Origin: Oegoconia quadripuncta
Taxonomy: Eukaryota; Arthropoda; Insecta; Lepidoptera; Autostichidae
Assembly (NCBI GenBank): GCA_949316235.1
Contig: OX438742.1
Location: 31,068,853 to 31,132,852 of the forward strand
Direction: 5' to 3'
Length of the DNA stretch: 64,000 bases
Made by a program: the position numbers and the translations under genes. Below the pieces are notes generated by a model, which had not been told where the DNA came from, did no database searches, and worked only from the letters and a program-made list of their open reading frames with translations. Shown here in pieces: positions 11,036 through 24,758 of the stretch (its first letter is position 1; each line of letters opens with the position of its first letter).

Positions 11036-13985
11036 GCAATTTGTTACATACTTGAACAAGTATGATAAAGGATATAAAATGACCCCAATGTCATCAGTCA
11101 TCTAAAAGTACTAGCTACACATTTAGGAGTTCATACGTGTCATTAGTAGCATTAGTAAATTTTTTACTTATATACTCGTAGGTTGGCTGTTTGTATTAAG
11201 AGGGCAAATATTTACACATATTGTTTTTACTATTTGGATGTATATTTTGATTTTAAATGAATTTTAGGTGTTGTATTGGGGCACAGCCTCTTTTCACTAG
11301 GAGTGGTTATATCAATTGTTTTAAATAAAATTCATTGTTATAACCAAAACGAATAAGATGGTCGTTAACCACCCAATCGGCTTCTGCCAAACAGGCGGAT
11401 GTACTTGGCAGGAATTGGGTAGCTTGTGTTACCCAATTTCTTTCATTATTTATTTTACTGGTGGTCACGAAATCCAGTAAAATGCCTACCTAGTCCTGCT
11501 TCGCGAGGTGAAAGAGGATACCATTATTAATATATCTACAGGTAGTTAAGCCTGAGCTTTAGTCTATATACAATCAGCTAGATCATTATTATTACGCTTA
11601 AATATACATGTATAATCTATGTAATCGTTGAATATGTATAGTTTGCACCAGTAGGCACACGTTTAATATTTCTATTGGATGCAACTTATAGTGATCGATA
11701 AGTCACAGCAATAATTTATGTAAGAGTTGTTGGAGTTAACTCATATTGGGATCTTGCCAGTGTTTATAAATTAGGTAGCATTGCTGACTGTGCCTATATG
11801 AATTAACTGTACTGCCAATATTTGTCGTTAAGATTTATTACTAAGTTAATTGACTTTTATGTAGGTATCAACTTCAAAAGTAACAATTGAACACACAAAG
11901 ACATTCAAAGAACTCTTGATAGTAGTAGTATGACCGGATTGACCAAACTTAATTATTTATATTTTAGGTACAAATAAGATATAGGCAAAAATTGGTCACC
12001 AGATATGATTGGTTATTTTGTAGGTATTTATATTTGTGCAATACATATTATTCCGTGCCGTGTTTGGTGCCACTGATATGCAGCTCTGAACACTGGCTGC
12101 CCAGCGCAGCATGGCGATTCGGGCTTAATTCTCCCAAGAAAACACTGTGATGATGATGTTTGTTAATAATATTTATGATGATGTTTGTTAATAATATTTG
12201 TTATGATGATGTTTGTTAATAATATCACATTGAATTTAATGTACCATATAGGTACTTATTGGACAGACAACTATTTCACTTTATCTTTTTATCTATTTGA
12301 TACCGTTTTCTTTGGATTGTTGTTTGCAATAAATATGAATTACAATGTCAAAGGTAGATCGATAGTGCTTAATAATTTAATTATTCCATCCAGTCCCAGC
12401 TCAAAGAATTTAGATTTTTCTAAAACCTTTGAATTTATAACGGACTCACATTGTGCAATAGGACGTAAGATACTGTGTAAGAATTTACCTCACTCGATGC
12501 TTGCCGTACCTATTTGAAATTAGTGTACCTAAGAAATAATGAGCAATATGACTATAAGGCTTTTGAAAATCAGCAATATGCAATATTTTTGTAGTACATT
12601 ATGTAAAGAAGTTGCAATGGAGGCCATACCGGGTCGACCCAGGTGGAGTTTACATATAAATACTATTTTAATCTACAGTTTTGATGTAAGGTTTCATAAT
12701 TTAAAAGAATTTAATTAGAATCGATGCACGAAAGAATCTAGTTTCCGATTTTTATATCTTACAATATACACTTAAAATAAATCTTTATGACATTTTGAAA
12801 TACGATGGAATTTAATGGGATCGGATGAATAAATTGGGCTCCAATGGAATTGAGTGGTTTTAAACGTTACATCCGACGTGTAACTATATAATAAGTAACA
12901 ATAACCCTGTTGGATCTTCAGATTCATAGAGGGCAAAAATATTATTCTAGGAAGTCACAAAAAAAAATTATTACTCCGTACGGAGTAATCAATCAAAATA
13001 AAGCCGATCAATTTTGTGTGGGGTATCCATAACTTTTACAGTCGTAGAACAAAAGTTGCTTGCCTGCTTGTCGAAGCCCTGTAAAGGTTCGACTGGATTT
13101 TTGTTACTTATTCTGTATTTACTAGCTTCCGCCCACGGCTTCACTCGAGTTGAATATACTAGCCTATTTCCTCCTCCGATCCTTCAATTGTCATTGTGTA
13201 AAAAATGAAGTCTGTTATATTCCGTAACGACGTGAATGAGACATATTTATAATGTTAAACATGTTCAAGGATACAATACCAGACACCATAAGTAGAAAAT
13301 TGTGTCCCTGAACATGATTTGTATCTGAACCTGCAACAGTCACGTATTATGTCATATAATGATTTGATCTACTGTTACACATATATTTAGACCATTACAT
13401 AGGTGCCCACAAATGTATACATAAATGGCTACGATATTGCCCAGCATTCTTTAGATGCAATGCCGTGTATCTTAGGTTAAGATATATAATATTACAATTA
13501 ATAATAAAAAATGCCTATTACATGGGTCACATTCTCATGTTAAAGCCATGAGCAATAAATGGTGATGTTCTTATACTTATTATATTACTTACTCTTAAGC
13601 ATCTACATCCTTAATACATTTTGCGACATAAGAGTGACGTGTTTTTATTAAAACTGGCTTCAGTGGGCAGTTCCGGCCGCATGGAGTTAGTTTGCCTTCC
13701 ACGGAAATTACCTGGTTTCGGAATAAAATCATTATAAATACTCATGCAATGCAAAACTCTATTTCTATACCTTCGTGGCTTACCATTGCAGGGGCCGCCT
13801 ACACTGCTCATTCAGCAGTCTCTTGTTCAGTTACCTATTTACCAGTAAATACACCCTCTTAAATATTAGTATTAATTTTGAAAGCATAGACGGATAGCTT
13901 ATCGAATTTTGTATGGAATATAGACAGGGTAGTCATTCGGACTCTGTCTAGTACAGTCCCATCATAATTACCTCCGTACTCTGAA
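11036..13985. other. Non-coding DNA
   Basis: No gene is recognised. A short inverted repeat (attgggtagc..gttacccaat) lies near 11424-11447. The 110-codon frame at 12185-12517 begins inside a tandem repeat and has no family resemblance. A fragment of the cttccgcccacggcttc repeat lies at about 13118-13175, minus-strand relative to the copy at 7725. Confidence 0.35.
12151..12225. repeat. Short tandem repeat, three units of 22-28 bp
   Basis: Three consecutive units share tgatgatgtttgttaataat. The first two end atttа-like and atttgtta, the third is cut short at about 12225. It is a minisatellite-like array and the origin of the long AT-rich frame that follows it. Confidence 0.85.
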
Positions 13986-13989
13986 AAAT

Positions 13990-14290
13990 TATGGAGCGTA
14001 TACTGAATGACCAGGTGCTAGCATATCTGAAACTTCGTGATTTGCTTTAGGTTTGGGCCTTCCATTTCTCTCGACATCTTCAAGGCTTTTGACAGATGCC
14101 GGGGTATCTCCTGGGTCTATTCTCTCCGCTACTCCCTTTCTGTTGCGTATCAACGATTTACTTCAGGCCGGTGCCTTTAGGAATGCAGACTATAACACAG
14201 ATGAGAGATAAAGGTCTAATGCGCAGTCCGACGGTGACAAAATCATTGGTTTCGCGCACGATTTTGATCTTTACCTTGTCAACGCCACCG
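13990..14290 (+). pseudogene. Decayed non-LTR retrotransposon reverse transcriptase
   Basis: Pieces of a jockey/CR1-type reverse transcriptase can be read in order but in different frames. MERILNDQVLAYL starts at about 13991, LDIFKAFDR (the block containing the first catalytic Asp) lies at about 14071-14097, and GVSPGSILSATPFLLRIND followed by LLQAG lies at about 14099-14170. The spacing between the pieces is much shorter than in intact enzymes, so internal deletions have occurred. The YADD block is not seen. This is a fossil only. Confidence 0.7.
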
Positions 14291-15529
14291 CCTGTTCACT
14301 AAGTTTATTATTATCTAATACCTAGAAACCGTCAGCTGCATAATACATGGCAATTTAACATGATGAATGGTAGCATGCTAGCTATATAATCTGTGCAGTC
14401 GGCAACACAATTAAATAAGTAGGATAATTTTTATGATATTGTTTGGAGGGTCATGGTTGACTTTTGTTATATTTTCCTATTTTATATTTATTTTTTATCT
14501 ATCATGTCATCCTGTGATAGATAAATTTCAGTTAAAATTGAATAACAATATCTCTTTAGGCTTTCTCCTACATATATTTATAAATAAAGCCTTGTCATCT
14601 TAACCGTGTTTCCGACTGTACCTACCACCCTCAGTTCTCTAAAATTATAGTCTAAACATAATTTTTAGAGGACTGGCGCAGCTATAGCTTGAAGAGTTAT
14701 CGTGCTATCATTAAATATAGGAAACAGCCATATAGCAATTGCTACGACCCACTTCATCATCATGACATCAGCTACAGGACGTCCACTGCTGAAAATAGGC
14801 CTCCTCCAAAGAATTCCAGAATGAGCAGTTGTAAGCGGCCTGTACCCAGCGAGACCGGCGACTTCTATCAGGTCAATGTCCACCTTGTGGGAGAAAGTCT
14901 TACGCTGCGCTTGACGGTGCTCAAAATTTTAACATAAGTAAAATGCAAACATACTGGCTTGTGCCAGAACGTCCACTTCACAAACATACACCACGATGAT
15001 ATCGAGTGTCCTGTATTTGTGCAAGCAGAGATATAGGGGGTGAGTTTTTTTACCGTAAGGAAAAATCAGAGCATATTAGGTAAGTGAAATAGAAGGTAGG
15101 CAGTGTAATTTTTTTTTTTCGTTCGTTGTGTCATTTGGCGCTCGCGTTTGTAGCCTATTTTACATAATTAAATTAATTGAAATAAAAAAAACGTGGAGAA
15201 AATATGAGGTCAAGTAAATTTCGCATGATAGGAACCCGACGCATCGCGCCAGTCGCATATCAACCTCCGGCCGGAGCATGGATCGATGATGAGTTTGAAA
15301 AAAACAAAAAAAAAGCTACCCATGCCAATAACTACTATTTCACTTACCTAATATACCCAATTTTTTTATGTTAAAAAAAACTCAAGCGGTATACATGTAA
15401 TTAACGTCGATAACTGATTAGATGGTGTAGGAACAGAGCATTTCGTTTTCAATTGCCATTGCAATAACAGTGTAAGTTACCTTAATTTTAACTATACGTA
15501 TTTTCCATATTTATTGTCAAAATCAAAAC
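14291..15529. other. Non-coding DNA with a dispersed repeat at 14750-14900
   Basis: Positions 14755-14900 carry the catcatcatgacatcagctac..gacgtccactgctgaaaatagg repeat, typical of Lepidoptera. Related pieces lie at 5610-5665 and 20520-20650. The overlapping frames on both strands across 14665-14937 are products of this repeat. No gene is seen in the remainder, which has several poly-A/T runs. Confidence 0.5.
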
Positions 15530-16030
15530 CAAAATCAAAAAATGCTTTATTTTGTAGGTACACAGGGTACACTTAAAATAGTCAGATTTTACATTTTTAA
15601 AGCTACTGCTTGTTCAAAAGGCAATTTTCCCCTGAGAAGAACAAGCAAGAAACTCGAGAGGTCGCTCTTTTAAAAAAAAGGTTTTTATATTACAAAATTA
15701 TTAATTATTATTTAATGTTATAATATTTCATTGTTAATTGCGAAATAGCCTGGTTATGCGAACGGGCTGGTTCTATAGTATCTTGTGGTATAGTGGTATA
15801 GTATCTTTAAATTTATTGAAAGGAAGATTTTGTATATCAACAGGAACTTTATTAAAAAAGCGTATACATAACCCTTTGAATGAATTACTGACTTTGTGGA
15901 GGCGACTTATGTGACCTGCAAGTTTATCTTTATTTCTTGTATTGACATCATGTTTATCACTATTTTTCCTAAATGATGTCATGGACAATTGGTAATATTT
16001 GTATAATATGAATATGGATTTCATATCATT
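15530..16030 (-). pseudogene. 3' end of a non-LTR retrotransposon, minus strand
   Basis: On the minus strand, 16024-15773 encodes 83 residues including NKDKLAGHISRLHKVSNSF and KGLCIRFFNKVPVDIQNLP. This is the C-terminal tail found in a widespread lepidopteran reverse transcriptase family. Downstream on that strand, 15772-15530 is an untranslated tail ending in a (tgattttggt)-like simple repeat at 15520-15540. Only the extreme 3' part is present, as expected of a 5'-truncated insertion. Confidence 0.75.
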
Positions 16031-16742
16031 TCATGGTTGATCGAAGAAAATCAATGTAACTAGGGCATAGGTGATGACCTGTCGAGAAAGATACTTGTTC
16101 AATATACCGGACCGTAGTTATAAACTGTATTGAAAATAGGAAATACTAGAAGTGTACGTACCACTCCACTCCTACATGGGGAGAATGTGCCTCGTAGTAC
16201 TGAGTTGCAGATGCCTACTATATTTTTAAGTTTCACGTTGTACAGTAACTACTGTTGGAGTACAATAAAGGTTATTTGTATTGTATTGTACGGCAGTCAT
16301 CACATTATATTACTTTACGAATATCAAACGTTCCATTGTTACAGTCACCGCGAAAAATTCTTCTTCTTCAATTGCGATGTATATTACAATGAAGAACTTC
16401 ACCGTGATTAAAGTTACGCGAATGCTCAAAACTTCGATATTGCTATTATACTTCTATGTATGTTACAGTTAAGAATGCTCAAAACTGTACCGCGATGTTT
16501 ATTATTTTTATTAAAAACTTGTTTATAATTTTCCATTTAGCCTCTTAAACCTAAAACTAAACGCTATAATCAAATTTTACTTTTAAGCTACACGTTTGCT
16601 TTTGAGCCTCCATTTTGCCTAAATATGAGTATATCTACCAAATTTCAAGTGTGTACCTACTCAAGTAGTTTCTGCAATAAATTATGATGATATAGACAGA
16701 CAAACACCGAAGTGATATGAGTGTTCCGTTTCGCTATTTACA
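16031..16742. other. Non-coding DNA with a retroposon tail
   Basis: No gene is seen. Positions 16240-16292 (caataaaggttatttgtattgtattgta) look like the 3' end of another retroposon, of the same kind as at 26865-26900. The three overlapping frames at 16130-16472 have no family resemblance. Confidence 0.35.
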
Positions 16743-17330
16743 TTCAGTGAAAAAAGTATTGGGAAAGGATGATCTGTTTATGATTCCAAATTCAAGTTTT
16801 TATTTTGTTGTAAATACAGTGTTGTTTTTAGTTATATCATATCTAGTGTGTATTGTGAATTTAATAATGGATAAAACATCGAACAAAGAGTTTGTCTTAA
16901 ATTTTTCATCGCCAACGGAACTTCGTGTTCGGAGTTACTGAAAATGTTAAAGAAGGCTTACGGTGAATCGACTTCATCAAAAAGACGTGTTTGTGAGCGG
17001 TACAAAGCGTTCAAAAGCGGTCGAGATGTGATGGAAGATTTGCCTCGCTCTGGTAGGCTATCAACGTTTGCAACTGAAGTTAAAATCGCAAACGTGAAGG
17101 AAATAGTGACTGAAAATACTCGTTCAACTTTGAGAGAGATAACTTTCTTTATCTCACGAGTCGATCCGTACCATTTAAGAGAGCAAATTCGCGATGAAAA
17201 AGGCCAGATTTGTGGAAAGAAAATTCTTGGATTTTGCACCATGATAATGTGCCTTCGCACAAGACACATTGTGAACGAATTTTAAAAAGCTCAACAAATA
17301 CCATCGATAACAATTATAAATAGCATATTC
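16743..17330 (+). pseudogene. Internally deleted mariner element
   Basis: The left end, ttcagtgaaaaaagtattggg at 16743, matches the inverted repeat of the intact mariner at 28012-29325. From 16869 the frame reads a mariner N-terminus, interrupted by a stop and frame change near 16939. From 16944 it continues with the helix-turn-helix region (LKKAYGESTSS, YKAFKSGRDVMEDLPRSGR). After STLREI (about 17145) the sequence jumps to the region around the second catalytic Asp, where WILHHDNVPSH is readable at about 17230-17262 in another frame. Most of the catalytic domain is therefore deleted. No right inverted repeat was found. Confidence 0.8.
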
Positions 17331-19619
17331 CATGACACGTTTTTTTTTCACGTTATTGGCAAACGAGCAAGCCGCTCACCGTGAATACTGATTATTACTA
17401 ATGCACGTGTCATCTACGACCTGCCAGCGAGGTCGGAAAGTCGGCCTCAAATACATGGTCACAGTTATACGCGGCCAAGTGAAGTTGTAACCCTAAGTAA
17501 TAAAGAGGTTTATCTAATAATTTCACTAGGTCAGGTATCATTCGCGTTCGTACGAACGATAATACCAGAAGCAAATAATGCGTGTATTGTTAAGAAATAT
17601 CCCTGTGAGTCCAACCGGTATCCAGGTAAAAGAAAAGAGTTATGTAAAGAAGTCACATAAATATTACTTATTTGTATAATGTATGTATATGTATATTGTA
17701 GATTAAAAATTAACACTAAATGAATTACCTAATAAAGGAAAATAAACCAACCATATACGTCCAAAAATATAACTTCCAACTTTCGGATTATGTTAGTGTA
17801 ACCATGACTGACTCGAGCGCGCGCAACTTGACGGATTGGGAACGACCTCATTTTATTTTTGGGTTCACTCCGTCCGGTAAGCCCTGACCTTTTCTAGACG
17901 ATTTACAATCCAGGTGAGACGGGAATAAGTATAGACCGAAACAAGTATTTTCAGCGTAGACAATTCGGTATCCAATGAAAAATTCACAGATCTTGCGCTC
18001 TACTTAACCTTTAGACAGAGGGCATTAAAAATGTGCCTGGAAGTTAGATGTTACAGAATTGAAATTTAAAAAAAATAGGCCTTCAGTATGAATTTTGATA
18101 ACTGTCTTCCGAAATAAAGATTTCATTGAGATCACTCATTTGGACATGACTACTCCAAAGTTAGTAGTTTCTGGGATATATTCGTTTTAAAAAATATCCT
18201 ACGTCTGAATCCAGTGTACATTCTACATATATACCAAATTTACTTTTAGGCTTCGCCAGTACAGATCAGAGCGATTGTTTTTATTTATTTAGTATTTAAA
18301 AAACAATCTTAATTTATCCATGATAAATTGACTGGATCGAATAAGCCCTGTTTTAACGGTAAGTGATGCCTTCATGAGCGATTTGACTATCTTGTTCCCC
18401 GACGTAAACCTTACAGAACAATCACATCCCTCAAATGTCCATCATACATGACAACACGATATAATGATTCGTTCACGATTCGTTCAGTCCGCGCAAGTCA
18501 ATCGTTAGAAATTTTCAAGAAAACAGTATTATTAAATGTCTTTATGATTTCTCGTCAATATTATAGTATATATTTATTATTCGTGAGAATTGATAATGTA
18601 TATATTTATATTACGTAACACATATCTTCAAATCTAGAGCGTCAAGGGAGAAAAATTATTTAAAAAAAATATTTTCACGGCGAAGGCGCTATTTTGAATC
18701 CAGAGCGTACAAAGTAATTTGCGCTTTACTTTTCATCGCTCTCTATGAAAAAAAAAAACAAGAAGAGCTTAGTAAATGTGTTAGTTATTATTTTTACAAA
18801 CTATATAACGTTAAAATGTGAACAAATTTCTTTTATTTTAGTATTTTGGCAGCCATTACTTTTTTCATACAACATTTTAGTTAGATCTTTTTGATTGAAG
18901 GAAGACAGAAACTACGGAGTATATATTAAGTATATTTAGCAAACATTATGTTCCATGTTCCCAATTCAAAACTCTTTTATTCCTTGTTCTAAAGTCTCTT
19001 GGAGAAAAGACCTACATTGAGCGCACTTATTGCGGAACCAATAATTGTTTTTCGAATAGATGAGATGAAAAGATACATTACTTTTTCTTCATTTTACTTA
19101 CTACAAAGTATAATACCACATTTAAAACCTCCTTTCCTTTACTCGTATTTTACACCTCCCTGTGAAATATCGTTACTTTTCGATGATATTTGAATTGACA
19201 TGACGGAAGTGCCGTAAAGTAGACAATAATATAATTCATAAAAAACCTAATTCGTTTTAAATAAAAGAGTTGATTTTGAGCTCATAAATCTGCAGGAAAT
19301 CTCGCTTATTTTAAATGGATTCTAAATGAAATTGCTACGAGCACGAGCTCTGTTCGTTAAAAAGACCGTTTTGTTTACAGTTGGTAGGTACCACCTTGTT
19401 ATTTCTGTGCAGCGCTCTGTGAACAACACATGCATAATGCAGTTTGCAAATTACGAACTCCAGCTTTTGCTTTTACGCGTTTTGCGAAACTGCTCTTTGT
19501 TGATGTTTAATTTATATTGTTTGTGAATTTTTAATGGGGAACATTATAATTTGTACGTTATATTATATTTGCCCTTTAATGATAACTTTTTTATACATAG
19601 CTAATTAACCTCCTAGACT
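17331..19619. other. Non-coding DNA, no gene recognised
   Basis: AT-rich DNA. Small fragments (aaacgagcaagccgctcacc at about 17362, and acggtaagtgatgcc at about 18357) resemble pieces of dispersed lepidopteran repeats. Short frames at 17531, 18999 and 19326 match nothing known to me. Confidence 0.35.
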
Positions 19620-19960
19620 ACAATCTCGCTTGCTGGAAACTGACGATGTGGCCAAAGATAAAGCAATCTCTGTAGATGCCTATTCACCCTGAAGTTATAG
19701 GATTCACGAAAGACTAACGCCGGGAGTTCCATGCCTTGGCTGTTCGCGTTATGAATGAGGAGTCGAACCGCTTAGTGGGAATGTTCTGAATATTAACTAC
19801 ATACGGGTGGAATTCCTCCCCACGCCTAGTAGTCCGAAAATGAAGTGGCGAGGGTGGTATAAAATTATACAATTCCAACCTACACTCACCGAAGTGCATC
19901 CTTTAAAAGACTGAGAGACTGGCGACCTTCCGACGGTGTTCGAGGCTTTGCAATTTAGCA
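19620..19960 (-). pseudogene. C-terminal fragment of a jockey-type retrotransposon
   Basis: On the minus strand, 19899-19714 encodes FHFRTTRRGEEFHPYVV-like sequence followed by TKRFDSSFITRTAKAWNS. This is the conserved tail of a lepidopteran non-LTR reverse transcriptase family. The frame then breaks, but related nucleotides continue to about 19620. A better preserved copy of the same family lies at 35820-36130. Confidence 0.75.
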
Positions 19961-21179
19961 GTGATCGAAATTTAACTACTTAATCTATTTTAAAGTTCTT
20001 TTAAATACAAGCTATACTTTAATACCTGTAGGTATACAAGGTGTCAGTTAAAAATTATAGATCGGAATTAAATATCAGAAGTTGTACATCTTGACACATT
20101 TATAAAACCCTATGTTCTTTATCGGAGTTTAATACTGCCTCATTCGCCGAATTCCTGCCAAAACAATCCCCTTAATAAATGCTGTTAACATTTAGTTTAG
20201 CAGCAAGCTTACCTTGCCTAGTAAACCATGTAGGTATTAAAAACATAATACTCTTCTGGGAATTGAACTCATGACCTACACGATGTGTTTACACAGAAGC
20301 AAGGAGGCGTGTATAATCGCTGTAATTACAACTTGGCATGAACATTTTGATCTAGGTATACTACCTATATTCCAAAGGTCGTCTCGGGACAACTTTTGAT
20401 TAGCTTATTATATATACTGTAACTTGTCCCTATTTGTATTTGAATCCTATGTCCTATGTTACTCAATGTAAGAGGGAGGGAAGGTATGTACCTAAAAGAA
20501 TAATAAATTTAAGTAGAATAGGTATCGTCATCATATCAGATACCGGGTGTCCACTGGTGAATATAGGTCTCCCTTTTGCTTCACCTCATCATACGCTGCA
20601 CTTGCCGGTGCTTGGTCTTCACTCTTGAACTTCATTACCTCACCGGGCATCAGTTCTTTGAGTCTTACTAATCCGCTGGGCCATGCCGATGACTTCCATT
20701 TTTCTCGGTATTTTCTTCATTCCTGATCCTATCTTGCAGCGAAACGCCTAGCATCATCCTCTTCATAGCTCGTTGCATGACGAGAATATTATTTATTTAT
20801 TACATCTGTGGTAGACTATTTACTTACCTTACCTACTATTGTTATGTCATGTCTGACCATCTGGCTTTATGCGAAAAGGCTTTATAGGCAAAATTAAAAA
20901 AAAAATATTCGAATAAATTCATGGACAAATAAAAGACAAGTAGTTACGAACGAAAAACAAGACGTACGTTCTTCGTTCGAGTTTCGACTTAGGGTTTAGA
21001 GAACTTTTATTCATTCTGAAAATTTTACTATATAAATAAATTAACTCAATGTGGAAAATTTATTTGCATCGATCAGCTTAGTTTAAGAATAAATGTTCCT
21101 CATTTAATTTAATAAACAATATAATATAACAACAAATATAACTTAACTAACATAATAATAAATATTTCGGCAACTTACA
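19961..21179. other. Non-coding DNA with repeat fragments
   Basis: Positions 20520-20650 carry a gtcatcatatcag..gtgtccactggtgaatatagg repeat, related to 14755-14900. The 61-64-codon frames here are chance frames. No gene is seen. Confidence 0.4.
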
Positions 21180-21390
21180 CCAATTATCTAGTGTCAAACT
21201 AACGAAACCTTGTACTGTGCATACTAGATAACGGAGCAACATAAAAATATTTATATAAACGTCCATTACTCGAGAATGAATGTTAATATTCATCACATAA
21301 ACATTTACTTGTAGCGGGATTCGAACCCGCAATTGTTGGCTTCGTCGACAAGGTCACTCGCCACTGTATCAATCGATCGTCAAATATACA
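21180..21390 (-). mobile_element. tRNA-derived SINE, minus strand
   Basis: The reverse complement carries the B box ggttcgaatcc-like motif (from ggattcgaacccgc at 21318-21331) and the A-box side near 21345-21375. The body contains cgagaatgaatgttaatattcatc, matching the segment after the B box in the other SINE copies. Its tail runs to about 21180 or beyond in A/T-rich sequence, so the 3' end is uncertain. Confidence 0.75.
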
Positions 21391-24300
21391 CGTACAAATA
21401 TACGTACAAATCGTTCGTGAAAATTTAGTTTCCGATACGTGCGAGTATATTGATATCACTTTCCACAAGCAGCCTGGAAATTTAGCATCGCATTAACAGA
21501 CCGTAGTAAATAGAGTCTAATTGTCTAGCATTACAAATACATGAACAATTTTCCGCTCTTCCCACCCCACAACACACAGAAAACAGGAACGTCCACATAT
21601 TTCCCATAACAACAACGTTCCACTCATTAACGCGAGCGTTAAAGATAAATACCCATCTCTTTCTCTCTTATTCATGAATCTGATCTCTATCATGTGCACG
21701 AAAAGGATAGAGATAAGTAACATTTTATTACAGGGTGGGAAAACGTAGCGTGTACAGAATAAAAAATATACTAGGGTAAGGCACTTGCTCTAATTTCGGA
21801 ATATGTATGTTATGCAGTTAAGAAATGTGAGGTTTTGAAGTGATAATTTTATCCCACGAAGTAAATATTCTTTCATATTTGATTTGATTTAGGATGCAGG
21901 AGTTCCGAGAGTAAATATATATTATATCAGAATTCCTTGCCTGAGTGGTGCCTACTCTATTCATAAAATATTAATATCGATACGTGAATATTATTGAACG
22001 TATTTGACCTAAGATTACTTTATTTAATTATTTCATTGACAGTAGTTGAAATAATATTTAAAATGTTTTTTTTTAGTTACGTAACAGATAATCGCGTCAC
22101 TATGAATTCAGTAACTATTCCTTTCTGTTCCGTACAGCCCTATCCGCTTCAACCCCCGCCCCTTATGAACCAAGTAACAGGTAAAGGTACCATTACATTC
22201 TACGAAGCCGATCTTGTTGCAGTCGAGCTTGGAAAGCTCATCAGGCCGGACGCGGTATCGCGGACATATTATCACAATTTATTATTTATTGTCTTTCATA
22301 CCAACATTATTTATTCATATTTCGTCTAAGCGACTCCTGGCTGGTGGCTTAAAAGGTAAGCACTATTAAAATATTCCTTTTCATGACAGTTTCAAGCTAC
22401 TAGTTATTGATGTAATCGAATTTATTTCCAGTTTTAATTAAATCCTGCTAAAATGCTTGCGCATCTATATTTCGGTAGACAGTACCTACGATTATTCTCT
22501 TTAATACTATTATGAATTAGCAAAATGCGAATTATTGCGAACATATTTTTTCGTATTAGGTACTCGAATATATGACATAATAATTATGTATATTATCTAA
22601 ATTATTTTTTCAATTTTATTATAAGAACGTTTAAATGGTATGAAAATTGCAATAAAACAACGAATAGGTGCTTATCTGGATATAATTTTGTCCTTATATA
22701 ACAAAGGAAAAGTTGAACTGTTGCGCTTGTAATCAAATCAACAAGTAGAGCTTTTGTGCGCCCCTTGGCCTTCTTAAATAACGCGACTTTTATTTCAAAA
22801 AACGAATTCTTTTCACTAGTATAGGTATACCACATTGACTGTAGGTGAAATTATGTTATTTTGCGTTGGATAGTCGTCGGCGGTTTAATATCTATCACAT
22901 TTATGAAAAGTTATCCGTAGGTAATTATATTTTTAATAGATATCAAACATTTTAGTTCATGGATATACCTACTTTACATATTTAAGAACTACCTGATGTG
23001 ATTACACATGAGGAGCTTTTGTAAATTACAAGACAATACTTAATTATTGATCTCTCTTTGTTCCACAATTTTACTGATTTGGAGAAGATACTCAAAGTTA
23101 AACTTAATTAATACGCCTTTATTGCTTGTTTGTTTCTAGCGAAATCAGCATTGACGTATGATATTAACTCTCTATTCGTGCTCATTCCCTTAATGTTTAT
23201 TTTGGTAGGAACTTAATTATTATAATTTTATGATGTCACGATCAAACAAAATGAACTTGGTACTTACTCTAACAACGTGACAATTTGAGCTAATCTAATC
23301 TTAAAAATTATACGTCTCTTCCTTAGAAATTTATTTAATCTCACATTATTTTAAGAAGGTAGTAATATTCATTTTAGAATTCCGTAACTCAATAGACAAA
23401 GAAGAACCTGCATAAGATCACTTTGCTGTTCATCTGTTCGTCCGTCAATACCATTTTTCTAGGGAATGGGTCCAAATCCATAATACATAAAATCGTTTTA
23501 AAGATCTTAATATATGTAACTCTACTACAATTTTCCAAAATTTTTTAAATAAATGGTTTCGGAAATACAGGTATGCAAGCAAAGAAGTATGTTGTATGCC
23601 GCATGCCATGCAAGCAAGTATGCATGCAAGTATAGAAACAATTCTGCTGACGGTTCTGGCTGCTACGTAGCACTACGCAGTGGTTATTCCGTCGCTACGC
23701 GGCAGCGTAGGGCTCTTCCGTTGCCTCCGCGCCTTTAATTCCTTAAAAACTCACTTACTACTGTAGGGGCAGGCAAGACTAAGTGAATGACGGGTACCCC
23801 GAAACGGTCAATATCCATTACCCAAAAAAGGCTTTTTAGTCGCCGAGTAAATATTATGTCTTAGTAGTTTCATTGCTCATATCAGCGGATAGAGTTCCTC
23901 AATTCGCGACGGTTAAAACCAAATAACAGAAAACAGGTTCGATTTGAGCTTCTCTCTAAGTAGTGTTTGAAAGAAAGGTGTGTAAGACGAATGCTCTGGT
24001 AACTGAAAGGATTGAAATGGTAACTAAAATAGATAAAATTAAGTACATACCTGTACCTATTGATTGATATGGTGAAATAGTACAACAAGTGCCGCATTTT
24101 GTGAACATGTGGGATGCGTGTTTAAAATGTTAGCTGAAAGTTTAGTAAATAGGATTGCGCAGTCTTGTATGTGTGCTCATAATTATAAGTTGAGAAGTAT
24201 GTATGTAACGTATATAAGTATGTATTGCGGTGTGAATGAAGATATGATGATATTGTTGAGAGTTGAAATAGTGTTAGCAGCAGAACGTATAAAAGAAATT

Positions 24301-24756
24301 CTTAAAAGGGCCTCTACGTGTTGGACGTGTGCACACTATGCTTGGATCCCCCTACAGAGGATTGAGGGTTCCATTCTCGCGCATTCTAGATTTCAGTGTC
24401 GTTTGTCACCATTGTCTACACTCATAAGTATGACATACACCAAGTATTTCGTTGCAAAGCAAAAACAAATACACACATATCAACAGCCATATGTACACAG
24501 TGCTCGAGTACAGTCTCCTCTCATTATAGTACAGTCGGCTGTGGAGCCGATTTAACATACAGGGCTAGCTTACATGATTAAACTGTACCATCCGTAGTTG
24601 TATGTTAGTCTACACAAGAAGGTCATCTTAGAAAACTGCGATTAGTACAACTTCAATAGGCATCACGCATAATTCACGTTAAACTTTTACGTTTAAGTTT
24701 AAGTCAAAATTAGACATGTAAAACAGCCCTGTAATAACTATAAAGTAGACTGCACC
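21391..24756. other. Non-coding DNA, no gene recognised
   Basis: The 111-codon frame at 21994-22329 starts with AT-rich codons and has no known relative. Its second half (22080-22270) is more GC-balanced and follows a tttttttag that could be a splice acceptor, but no partner exon is identifiable. A block at 23600-23735 contains repeated ctacgcagtgg/ctacgcggcag-type words of low complexity. The 148-codon frame at 24109-24555 is unrecognised and I do not call it a gene. Confidence 0.3.
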
Positions 24757-24758
24757 TA

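Noticed and set aside
12185..12517. 110-codon frame with hydrophobic stretches.
   Set aside because: It starts inside a short tandem repeat, is AT-driven, has no splice or promoter support and matches no family.
21994..22329. 111-codon frame that could be an exon after tttttttag.
   Set aside because: No donor, partner exon or known relative; the first third is AT-rich noise.
24109..24555. 148-codon frame, the longest unexplained frame in the host part.
   Set aside because: Composition is irregular, no domain is recognisable and there is no promoter or exon context; treated as chance.
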